DNA from: Dimorphilus gyrociliatus
Lineage: Eukaryota; Annelida; Polychaeta; Dinophilidae
NCBI GenBank assembly: GCA_904063045.1
Contig: CAJFCJ010000033.1
Coordinates: 124,001 to 188,000, forward strand
Length of the DNA: 64,000 nucleotides
Reading direction: 5' to 3'
The notes below the pieces were generated by a model. That model did no database searches and was not told the DNA's origin. It worked only from the letters and a program-made list of their open reading frames with translations. Shown here piece by piece: positions 12,386 to 25,997 of this stretch (position 1 is its first letter; each line of letters starts with the position of its first letter). The translations under genes and the position numbers were made by a program.

Positions 12386-13109
12386 AAATTATAGCTTATG
12401 TATTACATATACAAATTCGTACGTAAATGTAGGGAAGGAGATTATTCTGCAGATATAAAGAAGAAAACAATTACCCTCACCATGGTGCTCACTATACCCT
12501 CTTTCTTTTCAATAGACGTCCTGAGTTGAGTGGGTATTATTAAAAATGTTAAAATGTAGATTTTTTTAAAGCAAGTATGAAAGTTTTTTTTCTACGGAAA
12601 GTTGAAAAAGAAAATGAAAAAAAAATAAAAATTTGTGAATTTGATTATAGAAGAGTATTAACAAAAATAAAATAAATATTAGTTTATTTAATTTGTTTCT
12701 ACTTTTTTATATATGTTTGTATTTATTGAAAAAATCATGTAATTCATCTTTAAGGATCGTTTGTTATTTATGTAGATTTTTCTATTAAAATACACGTTCG
12801 TCGAATCCTTGTTTTCATGTTTTTCTGGAGTTGAAATGAAAAAACGTTGACAATATATATCGTGTTCATATTCAAATATAGTTGAGCAGTTAGTACTGAC
12901 ACCTACAATTCTTTGATCTTTCAATGTCAACGAACATTTACAAAGATTGTGATAAGATCTTGAGGTAAATAGCTATCATATCGTGTCTACTGCACTTTAA
13001 CTGCTGTCATAATGTACATATTTCCTTTAATTACTTCAGAATCAATAGCTGCTGAGGGAAAATAAACTCGACTTTTGTAAAATTCGCGTAGTTCTTTATT
13101 CCGTTTAAA
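12386..13109. other. intergenic, AKAP10 to SLC37A4-like gene
   Basis: AKAP10 3' UTR with an AATAAA-type signal near 12667-12675, then the upstream region of the transporter gene. No exon, RNA gene or long repeat was recognised. Confidence 0.5.
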
Positions 13110-15574
13110 ATGAGCCAAAAAAGTTTCACCTATTACAAATGGATAACATTTGTATCAATGTATTCTGGATACTTCCTATACATATTGGACAGGAAAGCTT
13201 TCGCTTTTTGTATGCCTGCAATCATGCAACAATTATCTTTCGGAGAAAATGAACTTGGTAAAGATTCTTTGAAGCCCGTCAAAATTAAACATAATCAATT
13301 ATATAATTAAGCTAAGAAAAGTTGATTTTTTACATTTTGAATTTGTTTAAAAAGAAGAAAAGAATAGCTTGAATTATAAAAGAATTGTAAAAAAAATTGT
13401 TTAATAATAGGTCTATTGGCAAGTTCGCAGAATATTGCTTATACGATAAGTAAATTCATTGGAGGAATCCTTGCGGATCGATATAGTTGCAGATGGCTGT
13501 TTGCTTTCGGCCTTTTCCTTAACGGCTTTATTATTGTCATGTTTACAGGTAAGAAATATGATATCTATTTTTACTCTTCTCAATTCAAAGTAACTTTTAA
13601 AGAATGAATCGACATACTAAGCTTTCTTTTTAATTTGCATCTATTTACATATATTTAATCAATATTAAAATTAATTTATTACTTTAAATATGTAATTTAT
13701 AAGTAAAATATCGAATTTACTTCCACTGGTAGAGATAGTTAATTAACAATGAGAGTGCTTGGTAGATTTCATGCATAAATTTGCATGTTAAAAAATTAAC
13801 TGAAAATGAATATTTATGAATGTTTTTATTCGTTAACAGCATTTGAAAATATTTACGTTCTAACGCTCATCATGTTTGTCAATGGTTTGGCTCAGGGTTT
13901 TGGTTGGCCTGCGGCTGCAAAAATGCTTAAAAATGTTTGTTTGTTAAAATTAATTCAAGAAAAGATAGACTAAACATCATATTTTGACAAACAAAATGTA
14001 TATATTTATATACAGAATGCGTTTATTAATAGACTAGTGGTTTTCATCAGTTATTAATTAAGTATAAACATATACACAGATAGTGTGTACCGTAGTTATG
14101 GTTACGTATTTTAACTATCTGTATAAATATTTTACATTTATTTTTAGTGGTTCTCGCCTACCGAACTCGGTACATGGTGGAGTATTTTGTCATCTTCAAT
14201 GAATATTGCATGCAGTGTAGGTCCTATAGTAGCAACATATCTCATCGGAATTTACGGATGGAAATCATTTTTCTATATTATTGGTATACGCATCTTATCT
14301 ATAATATTATCTTTAATCTTAAATCTTTCTCATTCCATTTAAGGTGTTTTCTCTGTTTTGTTAACGCTTTCAACAAAGTTTTCTCTGTTCGACAAACCCC
14401 AAGATTTTGGCTATAAGCCTATAGTTAAAGATCAAACTACAAAACAAGGAAGAGGCTCTTTCAAAGATTTACTAACAAATCGTTTAATGTGGATTGTTGG
14501 CTTCTGCTATATGAACATATTTTTAATTCGCACAGCTGTCCTAGATTGGGGCCAACTATTCTTTATACAAGATAAGAAACAATCGGCATTAGTTGGTGAG
14601 TTAAGTTGATTTTTTAACTAATTTACCGAATTCTTGTTAATTTAACTTTTTGTTTTAGCTAGTTCCTACGTCAGTTCTCTAGAGATCGGTGGATTTTTTG
14701 GTTCAATTGTTGCCGGATATGCTACCGACAAGGCCGTATCGGCATACGTAAGTAATGCAATAATAATAATATTCAATTGAGATTTTGTCGAGTTGGTTCG
14801 AAATCTATAACCTTTCCCCCTCTATTTCGTATTCGTATAAATAAGCCTATATATTTTCTCTTTTTCTCCTATACAATATTAATTCACCTTAATTCAGCTC
14901 ATCATTTCTCTCACATGATAGATAGGGCTTTGTGTAATTATGCATAACAAAGTTACGTACGTGATTATTTCAATCTTTCTTTCTTTCAGTTCAATTTTCC
15001 TTTTCTTTCTTTCAATTTTATTAATTAGCAAATTTCATTAAAGAAAATTAATGAAATGTCTTCACTCTTGCTCTCTTTCAGGGTAAATCAACGAAATTTG
15101 GAAGCACTAGAATGATTGCAACCCTAATTGGCTGGATTGGAACAATAACTTTCTTGCATTTGACAGTCTTTTTAGTAAATAAAGATTCTTCCCAACTGTT
15201 AATATGGACTTTGGGTCTTTTATTGGGAGCGGCTGTCTATTGTCCAATCAACTCATACGGTGTAGTTGTCATTGAAGCATCACCTTCGCATCTATCTGGA
15301 ACAGCTCATGCTCTTGTAGGATTTGCAGCAAACAGTAAGAAATTCCACATATAAATTATATATATATATATATATACTGTATACCTGTATATGTATTTTT
15401 ACAGTTGGAGGAGTAATGGCTGGCTTACCTTTAAGCTCGTACGCAAAGTATTACGCATGGACTGGATCTTTTATCTTGTTAGAAATTATCGGAGTTATTA
15501 CAATAATAATTTGCGCAATAGCTCTGAGAAATGTTAAATATTCAACTGTTAATATGAAGAAAAAGGATGAATAA
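13110..15574 (+). CDS. SLC37A4: glucose-6-phosphate/phosphate exchanger-like MFS protein
   Basis: Member of the organophosphate:phosphate antiporter group of the major facilitator superfamily; the vertebrate ortholog moves glucose-6-phosphate into the ER lumen. Exons: 13110-13257, 13411-13548, 13840-13934, 14148-14283, 14344-14595, 14659-14747, 15082-15334, 15405-15574; 426 aa against 429 in human SLC37A4. Visible family features: YFLYILDRKAFAF in helix 1, the MFS loop GGILADRYSCRWLF, NGLAQGFGWPAAAKM, WFSPTELGTWWSI, the central loop before TNRLMWIVGF, GGFFGSIVAGYATDK, and PSHLSGTAHALVGFAANIGG near the C terminus. The C-terminal tail is Lys-rich (KKKDE); an ER-retention role is possible but unproven. 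The family is sure; assignment to SLC37A4 rather than another SLC37 rests on length and motifs. Confidence 0.87.
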
Positions 15575-16184
15575 ATAACAATAAATTTTATTAGGTATAT
15601 TTTGTTCTAATTAACTAATTAAAGAAAATATATGTCATTAATTAATTACACAAAGATGTGTTTTAATTTTTCGAAATGAATGTGTTTTGTTATTTTTATC
15701 TTATCAATAGGTAACATAGACAATATAGAACAAAAGTATCTAGTTAAGAAGGAAATAATAAAGAATATCTATCTATTAAGCGTAAAAGAGAAGCTAAGAA
15801 TATCGTCAACCTTACCAGATAATTTCTCCTTACTGTTTTGTTTAACGCAATTTAGATAAATCAGGATTTACGAGAATGTTAAATTTATTAAGTAAATTTA
15901 TTATATTATTGAGAATGAAAGCAGTCTAGAAAGAAAAAGGGAAAGAGAAAGAGAGAGAAGAAAATAGAAAGAGCCATAGAGAAAAAAGTAAAAAACATAA
16001 TAACGAGATTAATAATGAAAATTATGAAAGAGAGAATAAAATCTAAGCATATTACGCATATATACAGTACATATCCAGTATATATGTAATTGAGGACAGC
16101 AGTGAAGAAAAACGAATATATAAAGTCTAAAGAGATAACTTTCCCAATGATCTAATGAACAAACTTTAAAGAAAAACGTTTATT
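15575..16184. other. convergent 3' ends, transporter and GPCR genes
   Basis: The two flanking genes converge here, so this is mostly 3' UTR and terminator-type sequence on both strands. It holds purine-rich tracts (about 15925-15975) and no recognised gene. Confidence 0.5.
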
Positions 16185-17432
16185 TTATCCTTTTAACTCT
16201 ATCATTTCACTCTCAGCAGCTTGATTTGGAATTCGAATTTGAGGTCTTCGCCTACTTTTCATAGATCGTATAGAGTTGAAAAAAGTCCTCCTAAATTCTG
16301 GCGATAGCGTAAACATTATGAAATAATTAAGTGTAAAACGAATTTGATATAGAACATGAAGAATGATAAACGGATAGTTATTATTAAAAGTCCAATTCTG
16401 TGGTATTATACCACTAGCTAAAATTCTCAGAAATATTACTGGCAAGCTAGTAAAAACGTGTGCGGAAGCAATAGCTACAACGCAATGAGTCAATTGAGAA
16501 CTAAATTTACCAACTTCACCATTTGTCTCCGGCTTGCTCTTATGAAAGTTGCGTACTTCCTTAATTATGCAAATACATAGAGTAATTAAAGTCATTGTAG
16601 CTATTAAACCGTTAAATATCATATCGAAAAAGTCTAATACCCAATAAATTTCTTCGTTATTCGGTCTGCAGAATGATTGACTTGTATTTCCAGTATCAAC
16701 ATTATTTAATAAAGTTGTGTTTATGTAAATGGCCGCAGCGAATAGAGCAACCAAAATGACAATTAATCTAGCCGCTGTTCTAGTTCTAAGTTTAATTGCA
16801 ATTTTCCAATTACGAAAGTACAGGATATAGTCAAAACACATAAGTGAAGCGTACCAAACCGTTAAGAAACCACAGATATTCATTGCGTAAGTTATAGGAA
16901 GGCAACCATATTCAGTTGACTTGGATCTTATACCGAACAATTCAGCCCAGGTCAACAAAGAAAGACAAGAGTATACTCCGTCGGCAACTGCTTGAGAAAT
17001 TATATACACCACTGTTGATTTATTACAAAGCTCTGCATTCCGTATTGTTACTATTAGTGCCACATTTGATATAAGGGAAGTGATGAATATTGCTGGCGTT
17101 AAGTATATACCCAATAAATGTTGCAGTCTGTATCCACTATCTGTTGCAGTGTCATTTGCTGTAGGAAAAACATTTAACTTTAAATCAAAGCTATTTTTCT
17201 CAATTAATAAGTATGGTAAAAGGAATGAAAATATTTATTCCTATAGATAATTGTTCCTTTTGCTTCCTTTATTTCCTATTCTCGTTCTCAATTTCTTCCC
17301 TTTACTAAGCGTACTTATATTTTAAAAGGCTTAAGCATAGTGACTTGAAACCTAATGATTTATAATCCCTAGCACTTTTAGAAATGTATAATTCTTAGAA
17401 GTTCGATGAAGAGTCAGCGGGCGATAGAGAGA

Positions 17433-17475
<43 letters not shown>

Positions 17476-17640
17476 GGGTAATCGGAATTTAAGCTTGAAG
17501 TTAAATAGAAAAAGTAGTCATATCATAAAAGATAGGCACAGATTACAAACATTAACAATTAATAGTACTCTCATTATATATGCTTCTTTTAATTCATAAA
17601 TAGCTTATTAATTTTAAGAATGCTTACTATAGTTTGCCAT
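16185..17640 (-). CDS. rhodopsin-like GPCR, atypical orphan
   Basis: Seven-transmembrane receptor of 328 aa. The main exon is 17158-16185. A 13-nt first exon at 17640-17628 supplies ATG, two N-terminal glycosylation sites (NYT, NDT) and the right phase; this tiny exon is my inference. Helix 1 is ITSLISNVALIVTI, with the conserved Asn. The disulphide pair is CLPITY before helix 3 and SFCRPN in extracellular loop 2. The DRY motif is replaced by FDY, helix 6 lacks the CWxP motif (it has HVFTSLPVIF), and NPxxY is replaced by NYFIMF, followed by the helix-8 sequence SPEFRRTFF. These changes recall divergent invertebrate peptide-receptor-like GPCRs. Ligand unknown. The short tail is basic, then acidic. 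Confidence 0.82.
17436..17471. repeat. (GA)n microsatellite
   Basis: Near-perfect GA run inside the proposed first intron of the GPCR gene. Confidence 0.95.
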
Positions 17641-18331
17641 TATAACTTTTCTTTATCCGTTAAAGAAGAAATATCAAGTTCATTCTTTAGAGAATCTTCA
17701 TTCTGACATAATCCAGAAATTGATAAATTAGAAAAGACTTTTCAAATACACTATTCAATTTTGAAAAGACGAAGAGAGAAAAGGAATGAAAGATATAGAG
17801 ATAGGATACACAGTATTTGCAGATAGATAAATAGATAGATAGAAGAAAGAGATAAAAGAAAGTGTCTAGACAGTAATCTTAAAGATAACTGGAGACTAAC
17901 CGAAAAAAGTTAGCAATGATCTGGAAAGCCAGCAACTGAAAGAGAGAATGAGAGAGAGGCACTTTTCGTAACGCCATCAACCGGCGTTTATTGTCATTAT
18001 AATAGAGAGAGAGAGAGAGAGCGATAGATAGAGAGATAACTATGCAACGGAAGAACAAGATTAAGAAAATAAGGAATAAAGAATGAAGAAAGTGGATGAA
18101 ATGGATTTGATAAAATGTTTGATAATGAACTGTATTCAATTCATATAAATTCTTAATACTGTATACATAAAATGAAAGTTGAGTAAGGAATAAATACAAA
18201 ACATACAGTATATACTGTATATATATACTAATATATATATATATATATATATATATACTATGTAGTAAATATAGGAAAAATACAAGAGTTTCATCTGCAA
18301 ACATGGAAATAAACATTTTAATGACAGCTAA
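17641..18331. other. intergenic, GPCR 5' side to guanylate cyclase 1 3' side
   Basis: The GPCR promoter should lie here. The stretch is AT-rich with GA runs (18004-18022) and a long (TA)n tract to about 18257. No clear core promoter motif and no exon. Confidence 0.4.
18203..18220. repeat. palindromic element, 18 bp
   Basis: Perfect palindrome ATACAGTATATACTGTAT, one copy of an element that recurs in introns and spacers of this window. Confidence 0.8.
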
Positions 18332-19011
18332 TTATAGCGGAGAAATAGTTTGATCGATTGGTTTCAATACAGGCTTCTTTGGGACGGGAGTTTTCATCAC
18401 TATTACATCAGATGCTCCGTAAACACTATTCTTTCTAAGTTTCTCATTATTTGCCATAGTAGGCGGTAAACGTTTGGGTCTCGGGTCGTCCTCTTTAATT
18501 AAAATATCGAAATCAGGAAGGGGCTTCATAAATCCAATCTTACCAATTAGCCAGTATGTTGTCATATTACCCTTTCCCTGTTTAAAAGTATAGTATAGAT
18601 ATATAAATGGAGACCAAACAAAACAAAAATACTATTTCGAGTTGGACATTAATTGCCATTGAAACTCGAGCAGAATCTTAATTTGAATGGGACGGGACGT
18701 CTCTTTTCAAACTGAGAGAAATTACTATAAATTCTCTATTTTACTAGATAAATATTAAAATATTCTTCTCAGAGATAATCAATTGCATTTGAATGAATCT
18801 AAATTAAAAATCTTATAGTTCTCTTCTAAAGGAAAAATAATTCGTTAAAAAACTCGGACGAAAAGCTTCCTTTCTTTTCTCTTTTGTTTATTCTACACTA
18901 ATTAAGGGAAATAATATATACAATATATGACACCGATAAAAGCAATAGAGATCTTTGAAGAAAACTGTTAAATAATTCATTGCATAAATGTTAAGAGGGT
19001 AAAATATTGTA

Positions 19012-19055
<44 letters not shown>

Positions 19056-19207
19056 GTGATTTTTCAGCTATTTACATACATTTAGCTTGTTTAATTTGAT
19101 AATTTTCTTAATGTTATTATAACCTATAATTGAATTTATACTCTATAACTGATGATTAAATTTTCTACAAAAAAGATTCGTTAGCTTGGACGCTAGAGAT
19201 TGTTTCC

Positions 19208-19241
<34 letters not shown>

Positions 19242-22200
19242 CATTTTTATATGTTAATATTGACTATCTTGCTAATATTTTCAACTTACCTTAACTTCTA
19301 TACCTCCTCTTTCAGCCATTAAATAACCATCGAATAGGCTTAGACCTTTGAATGTACTTTTACTTAGATGGATTCTTAATGCTTGTAGAACAATATGTTT
19401 CAATATACATATATATATATATACTTTTTGTATTAGTTACTTACGTAGTCCGTTGCTTTCCATTCGACTCGCTGTGTTGACTGTATCTCCGAATAGACAA
19501 TACCTAGGCATTGTCTTTCCAACTACTCCAGCTACGGCACTACCACTATGAAGACCTATCAATTTGCATTTACTTATTTACAAATAAGAAGCAAAACAAA
19601 GCAAGAGAAAAAAATAATACATTTGTTTACTAAAAGACTCTTTTCATATTCACAACAAAAGTATGCCTCTGTTATTAATTTAGCTTAATATTTGTCAGAA
19701 ATAGGGGAAAAGTACGGTCGGCGGGAGTTAGGAAGGAAGGAAGGGAGAGAGATAGGGAGAGAGGGAGGGACGAAGAGATAGAGATAGAGAGAGAGAGAGA
19801 GTGAAAAAAGAAGGATTTAATAATGATCATTGACTTTTTGTACGTAATCTTTCCCTTGCCCTATCTTTATAAATTTACAAAATAGATGAAAGCATACCAA
19901 TTCTAATTTGTATTTTATAGTCAGGCAAATGAGGAACTTTAAACGATAAGATACCACTGAGAAGATCTAAAGCGCAGTTTGCGATCTCTGTACAATGTTT
20001 TTCACCGTTTCTCCTCGGTAATCCGCTTACTAACATGTAAGCATCTCCAATAGTTTCAACCTAAATTTTTGTAAAAAGAAACCTTTTTAAATACTGTTAA
20101 TCATAGTTTTTTATAAGATTATACACTATCGGCAACATTATTATACATTAATACAATAAATATATAAACAGTATATACTGTACATTAGACGCTAAAGATA
20201 AAAGTTAATATAACAGTAGGGTAGAGTGGTAAGGGTAGATACCATCAAAAGTTTCTGTGAACTTATTTATATACAGATACTGTATATTTATTAATGTCCT
20301 TCCAATAGCTAAATGTTGTTCATGACAGCTCTGAATGAAACCCTATTTCCTTCATTTCTCATTAAACTAATCGCGTAATATTCTTAGAATATTTTATAAA
20401 TTACGTTAATTCAGCATAATAATTAAAATTAATGAAGTTGTTATATCTTTGTACAAATGAATGAATCTATCGTAATAGACATATTTACTGTACGTAAATC
20501 ATTTTCTCTTACCTTATATACGTCGTGTACACTAATTGTTTGATCAAAAAGAGTGTAAAGAGCGTTCAATAAGTCGACAACTTGCATTGGTGAGCTTTTA
20601 GCAGCTAGATTTGTAAACTTAACAATATCTGAGAAATAGATTGTAACCGCTTCAAAACTCTCCGCTTGAATTCCTTTTCCATTTATTAATTCTTTAGCGA
20701 TTAGCCTAAGTAAAAGATGAAGCTAAATAAGTAAATGTCTATAAAGGTTAACGGTGAAAGGAAGAAGAAATTGGGAAGATGTAAGAAGATGGAATAGTAT
20801 GAATAATTTTGTAGCAAATAGAAATTTTTATAATATACTCAGGTAGCATCCTGTTAAGCAGCTCGAGCGACCTTTTCTTTTCCGCTTCTATCTGCTCACT
20901 CTTTTCACCGACAATCTTTTCTAATTGTTCCGATTGCTTCTCCAGCATTTTAGCCATATTATCAACAACATTTTTAGAACGATGGGGATTTATAATAGCC
21001 AAATTCTTTAATAGATTAGATGAACTCGGTCGCTTTTGATTATCGATTTGCCAAGTTTGTTTTATAAGATTTGATATTTGCGATTCGAGTGAACTGGACT
21101 CTTCTAAATCCTCCAACTTTGGACATAAATTACCATTAATAATCTCTTTAATAATCTCATTGTCATTTAGATCGTCGTATTCCTCGAAAGGGGAAGTTCT
21201 AGTGAATATCTCTTTAAATATTATACCGACGCTATAGATGTCACCTTCTGGCGATCTACCAGTTATTCTTGGTGGTGTAGAATCGTCGAAATCGGTATCA
21301 AGATGCTCAGGAGCAATCCAAAATAAGTCTAGCAAATGGTTTCAATATCAGCCATTGTTTATTTATATTATTTTATTATAAACAGTTATTGAATACTACC
21401 TGAAGTTGTCAGATTATGATCTTCTCCTTCTTTAAATTTCTCTAAGCCGTAATCTGTTAATTTACATAGCCATCTTCCATCGATAATGCAGTTTTTACTT
21501 GTTAATTTTCCATGGTACTTCAAAGGGCTTGTATGCAAGTACTTTAAGCCCTATTAAAGAAAATCAAACAAAAAAAAAATCCTTATTTAATATAGTCGTA
21601 AATGATGGAGAGGAAGAAGGGGAAGAAGTGAAAGTAGTAAGAAGAAGCATATGTAACTTACGCTTAGAATATCGTTAGCAAAAGAGAATTTAAATGTATC
21701 GTCTAGGAATATATCATCGTTCTCTAGAACATCTTTAAGACTTCCTTTCGTACCGAATTCCCATATTGCACAAACATTAGAAATATCGGTGGAAGCTCCA
21801 ATAAACGATGCCAAAAAATTCGACTTGAGTTCGGTCATCTAATAAATACATGTAGTTTTTATCCGGGTAAATAAGAATAGTTTAAGTGTACTGGTTTTGG
21901 ACGAACAGTTGAAGAGAAAGGACATTTACTGAAGAGGAAGAAGAAGAAGAAGTAGAGAAATAAGAGAGAAATTAGAATGTTAAATGAGATAAAACCTTTA
22001 TAAGGTTAAAAGAAAAGTCTAATATGTAAACATACGGAGCGCATTTCAATCTTCAAATCCCTGTCGATTTTGACACGTTGTTTTCTCAAGCTTTTAACTA
22101 CGACAATGCCTCCTCTATATTCAGCAGTTTTAATTGACACCTTAGTTTCAGGTGATGTCGAATGGTCTAGAGTGGAATTTGTGCATATTGACCCTTTAGA

Positions 22201-25200
22201 GATTATTGACGCATTCTGACTGGCTAAATCCTTTTTAATCTCTTTCAAATCGTCGAATCTAATTTTCCACGTCATATTTTCCAAATCTTTTTCCCTTTGA
22301 AAACGTCTACAGAGAACGTAAGCTATGGCTCCAATAATACAAGAAATCATAATTGCAGTCGGGGGAGTTATATATAAAGCCAAATCTGTTACAAATGAAT
22401 AAAATATTAAAATACACTAATTACTCTTATACTGTATACAGAATAAAGTATATTGTTTATATACTAATATACTGTATATGCAGTTCTTTACAATAAGTTA
22501 CATCTGACAATTTGACCTACTAACTGGGACAATTCTCATTTTGAAAGCCACAATCTGGAATATCTTGCGGTTTATTAGAAAGTCCAGCTGTTCCATCTCC
22601 CCAAATTATACTCGACAACGATTTCACGCTTGTTGTAATATTTGCACTCAATTTCTCTGGTATTAATTCAACGGCTTCCTCGAATATTCCATTGGATTTT
22701 AAATCAAAAAGTGTGAATCCTGGTTGCCTATCCCCATTATCCGATATATACACATCACCAGTCGACCAAAAATTATCTAAGGAATACAAAGGGATAGGGT
22801 TTAAAAAGGATAAATATGCATTATTAATGCTTAAATATATCCCCTGTTCTAAAAACGATGAGTAGATAAAGAAGTTAACCTGATTTTAATGGATAAAATC
22901 TATTTTTTACAATGGAGAATAATGATGTTCCACTTGTGGCTTGATTTTTATTCTGTAGCTCCTGATGAGCAGTTGCGAATAGAAGAAGAGCATCGTGCAG
23001 ATATAATGAATAGCTGTTACTCTATCCCCAAAAGAGAGTAATAGAAACATTTAACATATCACAAAGTATATATCAAGTCTTTCTCTAAAAAGGATTTATC
23101 ATTTTATTATATATGATGATTTTATCTCTATCTTCCCACCTCTCATTCCCTTTACGTCGGGTAAAAGAGATATCAAATCTTATAAGTTATATAGACGCCG
23201 ACACTTTCCGTCAGTCGATTTACAATTTAATAAAGAGTGTTTTTGTCGATAATCATCTTTCGTTTAGCATGCGATAAAGTCTGTCTACGATACAGTAGGA
23301 GACAGAAAGAGAGAAAAAAGAAAGGAAATATATGCGAAAAAATGCATTGCACAATATAATACAATAGAAAGAAGAGAGAATGAAAGATAGAATTACTAAG
23401 AATCGCATCTTCAGATGGATAGACGATAGAGATGAGCCAAAACTATGGCAATAGCTTTACGCACGATAGATTTTGAGATTTCAGTTTAGTCTGTCATATT
23501 TGAAAAACACTTTATAAGAGTGAGTTTGCATTGACAAACTATAGTAATTCTATACAACTACAGTATATAATTATAGAATACAGTAAGTAGATGTTAATAT
23601 GTATCTGATATTGCTAAAGACTCTCTCTCTCTCTCTCTCTCTCTCTTATTCTTTATCTCTTGATGCCTTCATACCTTTTTAAACTGTACTCCAAATTTAT
23701 TCAAATATCCACTCTTCGTGGCCGCCTCGTCAGCTTTTGTTAAGAAACTTTCAACTTCTTTCTTCATTAAAGACTTCATACAGAACTGGAAAGAATTCTT
23801 AATTTTAATTATGAATGAAATAGTATTTTAAAGCCAACCATTAGGAGATTATTAAAGGCATTTCTTGCCAGACTATCAGATCCGTCGTTCCCTTTCCAGA
23901 TATTTTCTGACGTTAATTCATTAATATATACCGGATCTGGAATGTGGGTGGTTGTATATACAAATACATATTCTCCACCTTCCATATTATTTTCAACAGA
24001 TCTTAGCATCCATTTACGCAATTGATGCGAAGGTACACATAATATGATTACTGTATTAAAATATTTGATTATATCTCTTTTTTATGAAAAAATTAATTAA
24101 AACAATGATGCTAATTACTTCGTGCTTCAGACTTAATCTTAACTAAAATATTATCTATTTCATTCTCAGCTGGATTCAGATCAACATCCATTATCCATCT
24201 TGCTATACTCCCAGAAGCTTTATATATATCATTAATTGATCCGGCTAAGGTTCTATATTCGGCGGCGTTACTCGATACTAGGAATATGTGACTCCATCCT
24301 ATATAGGATAACATTTTGCGTAATCCAACTGCAACATAGTTGGTAGGCCCAAGCAGTCGTACTAGAGTTGTAAATACAGACTTTTTGGAGAGATCTGGAC
24401 TAGGCGAAAAGAATCCAAAAATTGGAATATCTCTATAAGAAGCTAATTCAGCTGTAGGCTTCATCGCTGTTGTGATTAATTAGATTTAAAAAACACAAAG
24501 AGAGATAAGGAGAAAAAGCAATATTGGACACATAAAAATCTATTCAGTTGAAGATAAGCCTCAAGTAGAATTAATAAAGATTAATCCAACTAGCGAGATA
24601 GATACAATGGTATAGAATACAATTTGCCCTCTTAATTTGTTCCCAGCTTCCTTTTTCATATCATTTTTATTCTATATTTTAACAGTTTACTCTCAAAACC
24701 AATTATTTTTGAACAATAGAGTATGATAAGAAGAAAGGAGAGGGCCAAAATTTTTTGATAAGAATAGATTAGGAAGGAGAAATCCTTTAGAATACAGTAA
24801 AAAGAAAAGAAAATACTTTAATGAGTTTCTGTCGGAGAGAAAGAAAGATTGGCCTACAATTGTGGCAAACATATGATTAGCAGTTGAAATAAAATTAAGT
24901 GTATATGGAGGAGGAGGAGGAGGAGATGATGAAGATCATGATCTATCGCTCTCTCTCTCTCTCTCTCTCTCTGCCTCGCTCGCTCGCTCTTACATCGAAT
25001 TCTATAAATAAACGCTTGGTGAGAAGAGAAAAGATTTTAAATAAAAGCTCTTACTCTTTAAAATATATACAGCTTAATCATATATTAAATTCTGCTCATA
25101 ACCAGGCAATCCTCTTAAAGATATATCATTCTTTTTTCAGTCATAAGGAAACAATACTGTTTTCTATCTATAAATCGTCTGTATAGACTTATTAATATTC

Positions 25201-25997
25201 ATGAAACATCTAATTAAATTTCTTTTTAAAAATGTTAAAAATAAATTTGTTTTTTTTCGTGACATGTATACAATAACAAGAGTTTTAGATAAGAACCAAT
25301 TTGAGAAAAACAGAGAGAGAGAGAGAGAGAGAGAGCAGAAGAGATATAAGAGAAGCTTCATAGGTAGCTGGTATTCGTATATGCGTATCTACATTTGCCG
25401 CTGAGGTAGAAGGGCAGTGTAAGTAAGAGAGGAGGGGGAGGGGGCAGAGAGAGAGGAAGAAAAGAGGGATAACCTGAACATAAATATCTCGTTAAGACTA
25501 TTTACCCTCAGAACACGCTGGACCCATAATTAAAGAATATTTCGATTGTTCCATCAGCTCGTATAGAGCTGATATAGAACCTCCTTTTGAACATTTTGAA
25601 TCCTTCCATTCTATTCTGAATGAATTAAAAAAATATTATTGGATTATTTAAATATAAAGATTATTATATAGTTAATACGTCATATATACACCTTATATTA
25701 TGGATTATCGATTTTCATAAAAGAAGAAAAAAAATATATACAGTATATATATTTACAGTAAAAACGCTGTACATATTGCATATTTTATCAGATAATCCAT
25801 GGATTAAATAAAAAGTATTACTCGAAGGAATAACTCTTATTAATTTTTTCAATAGCCAGCTCCAAAGCTCCGATACTGGATCCTATCGTGGGAATATCTT
25901 GACCTTCTTCCGGCAACAATAATGCTACTTTGATTCCATTTACAAGTTGAATTAATTCTCCAGTAAGAAAGAGAACGTACAAAATGTGAGTAAGCAT
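18332..25997 (-). CDS. receptor guanylate cyclase 1 (tandem copy)
   Basis: Single-pass receptor making cGMP when its extracellular domain is bound. Sixteen exons: 25997-25822, 25615-25506, 24466-24119, 24050-23839, 23785-23675, 23021-22880, 22776-22525, 22385-22036, 21838-21662, 21550-21400, 21328-20839, 20705-20513, 20060-19898, 19555-19445, 19381-19290, 18577-18332; 1107 aa. Order: signal peptide ([13 protein letters not shown]), ANF-receptor ligand-binding domain ([20 protein letters not shown]), CGF..C motif before one membrane helix, a kinase-homology domain that lacks the catalytic HRD (HGKLTSKNC) and has DYG for DFG, a coiled-coil linker, and the cyclase domain. The cyclase keeps both metal aspartates ([14 protein letters not shown]), the guanine-selecting Glu and Cys ([16 protein letters not shown]) and NTASRMES, so it should be active as a homodimer. 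Downstream tandem neighbour of cyclase 2. Confidence 0.93.
19017..19052. repeat. (TA)n microsatellite
   Basis: Long TA run in the last intron of guanylate cyclase 1; a second one lies at about 19209-19239 in the same intron. Confidence 0.9.
20168..20181. repeat. palindromic element, 14 bp
   Basis: Perfect palindrome ACAGTATATACTGT in intron 12 of guanylate cyclase 1; same core as at 18203-18220. Confidence 0.75.
23622..23646. repeat. (CT)n microsatellite
   Basis: CT run in intron 5 of guanylate cyclase 1, near the donor side of exon 5 on the minus strand. A similar run lies at about 24949-24971 and a GA run at about 25311-25335, both in intron 2. Confidence 0.9.

Noticed and set aside
16185-17114. 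GPCR starting at 17114
   Set aside because: The codon there is TTG; the frame extends upstream to an acceptor at 17158, and a 13-nt first exon gives an ATG.
24899-25404. Open frames over GA/CT and GGA repeats
   Set aside because: They are low-complexity translations of microsatellites inside a cyclase intron, with no family features.
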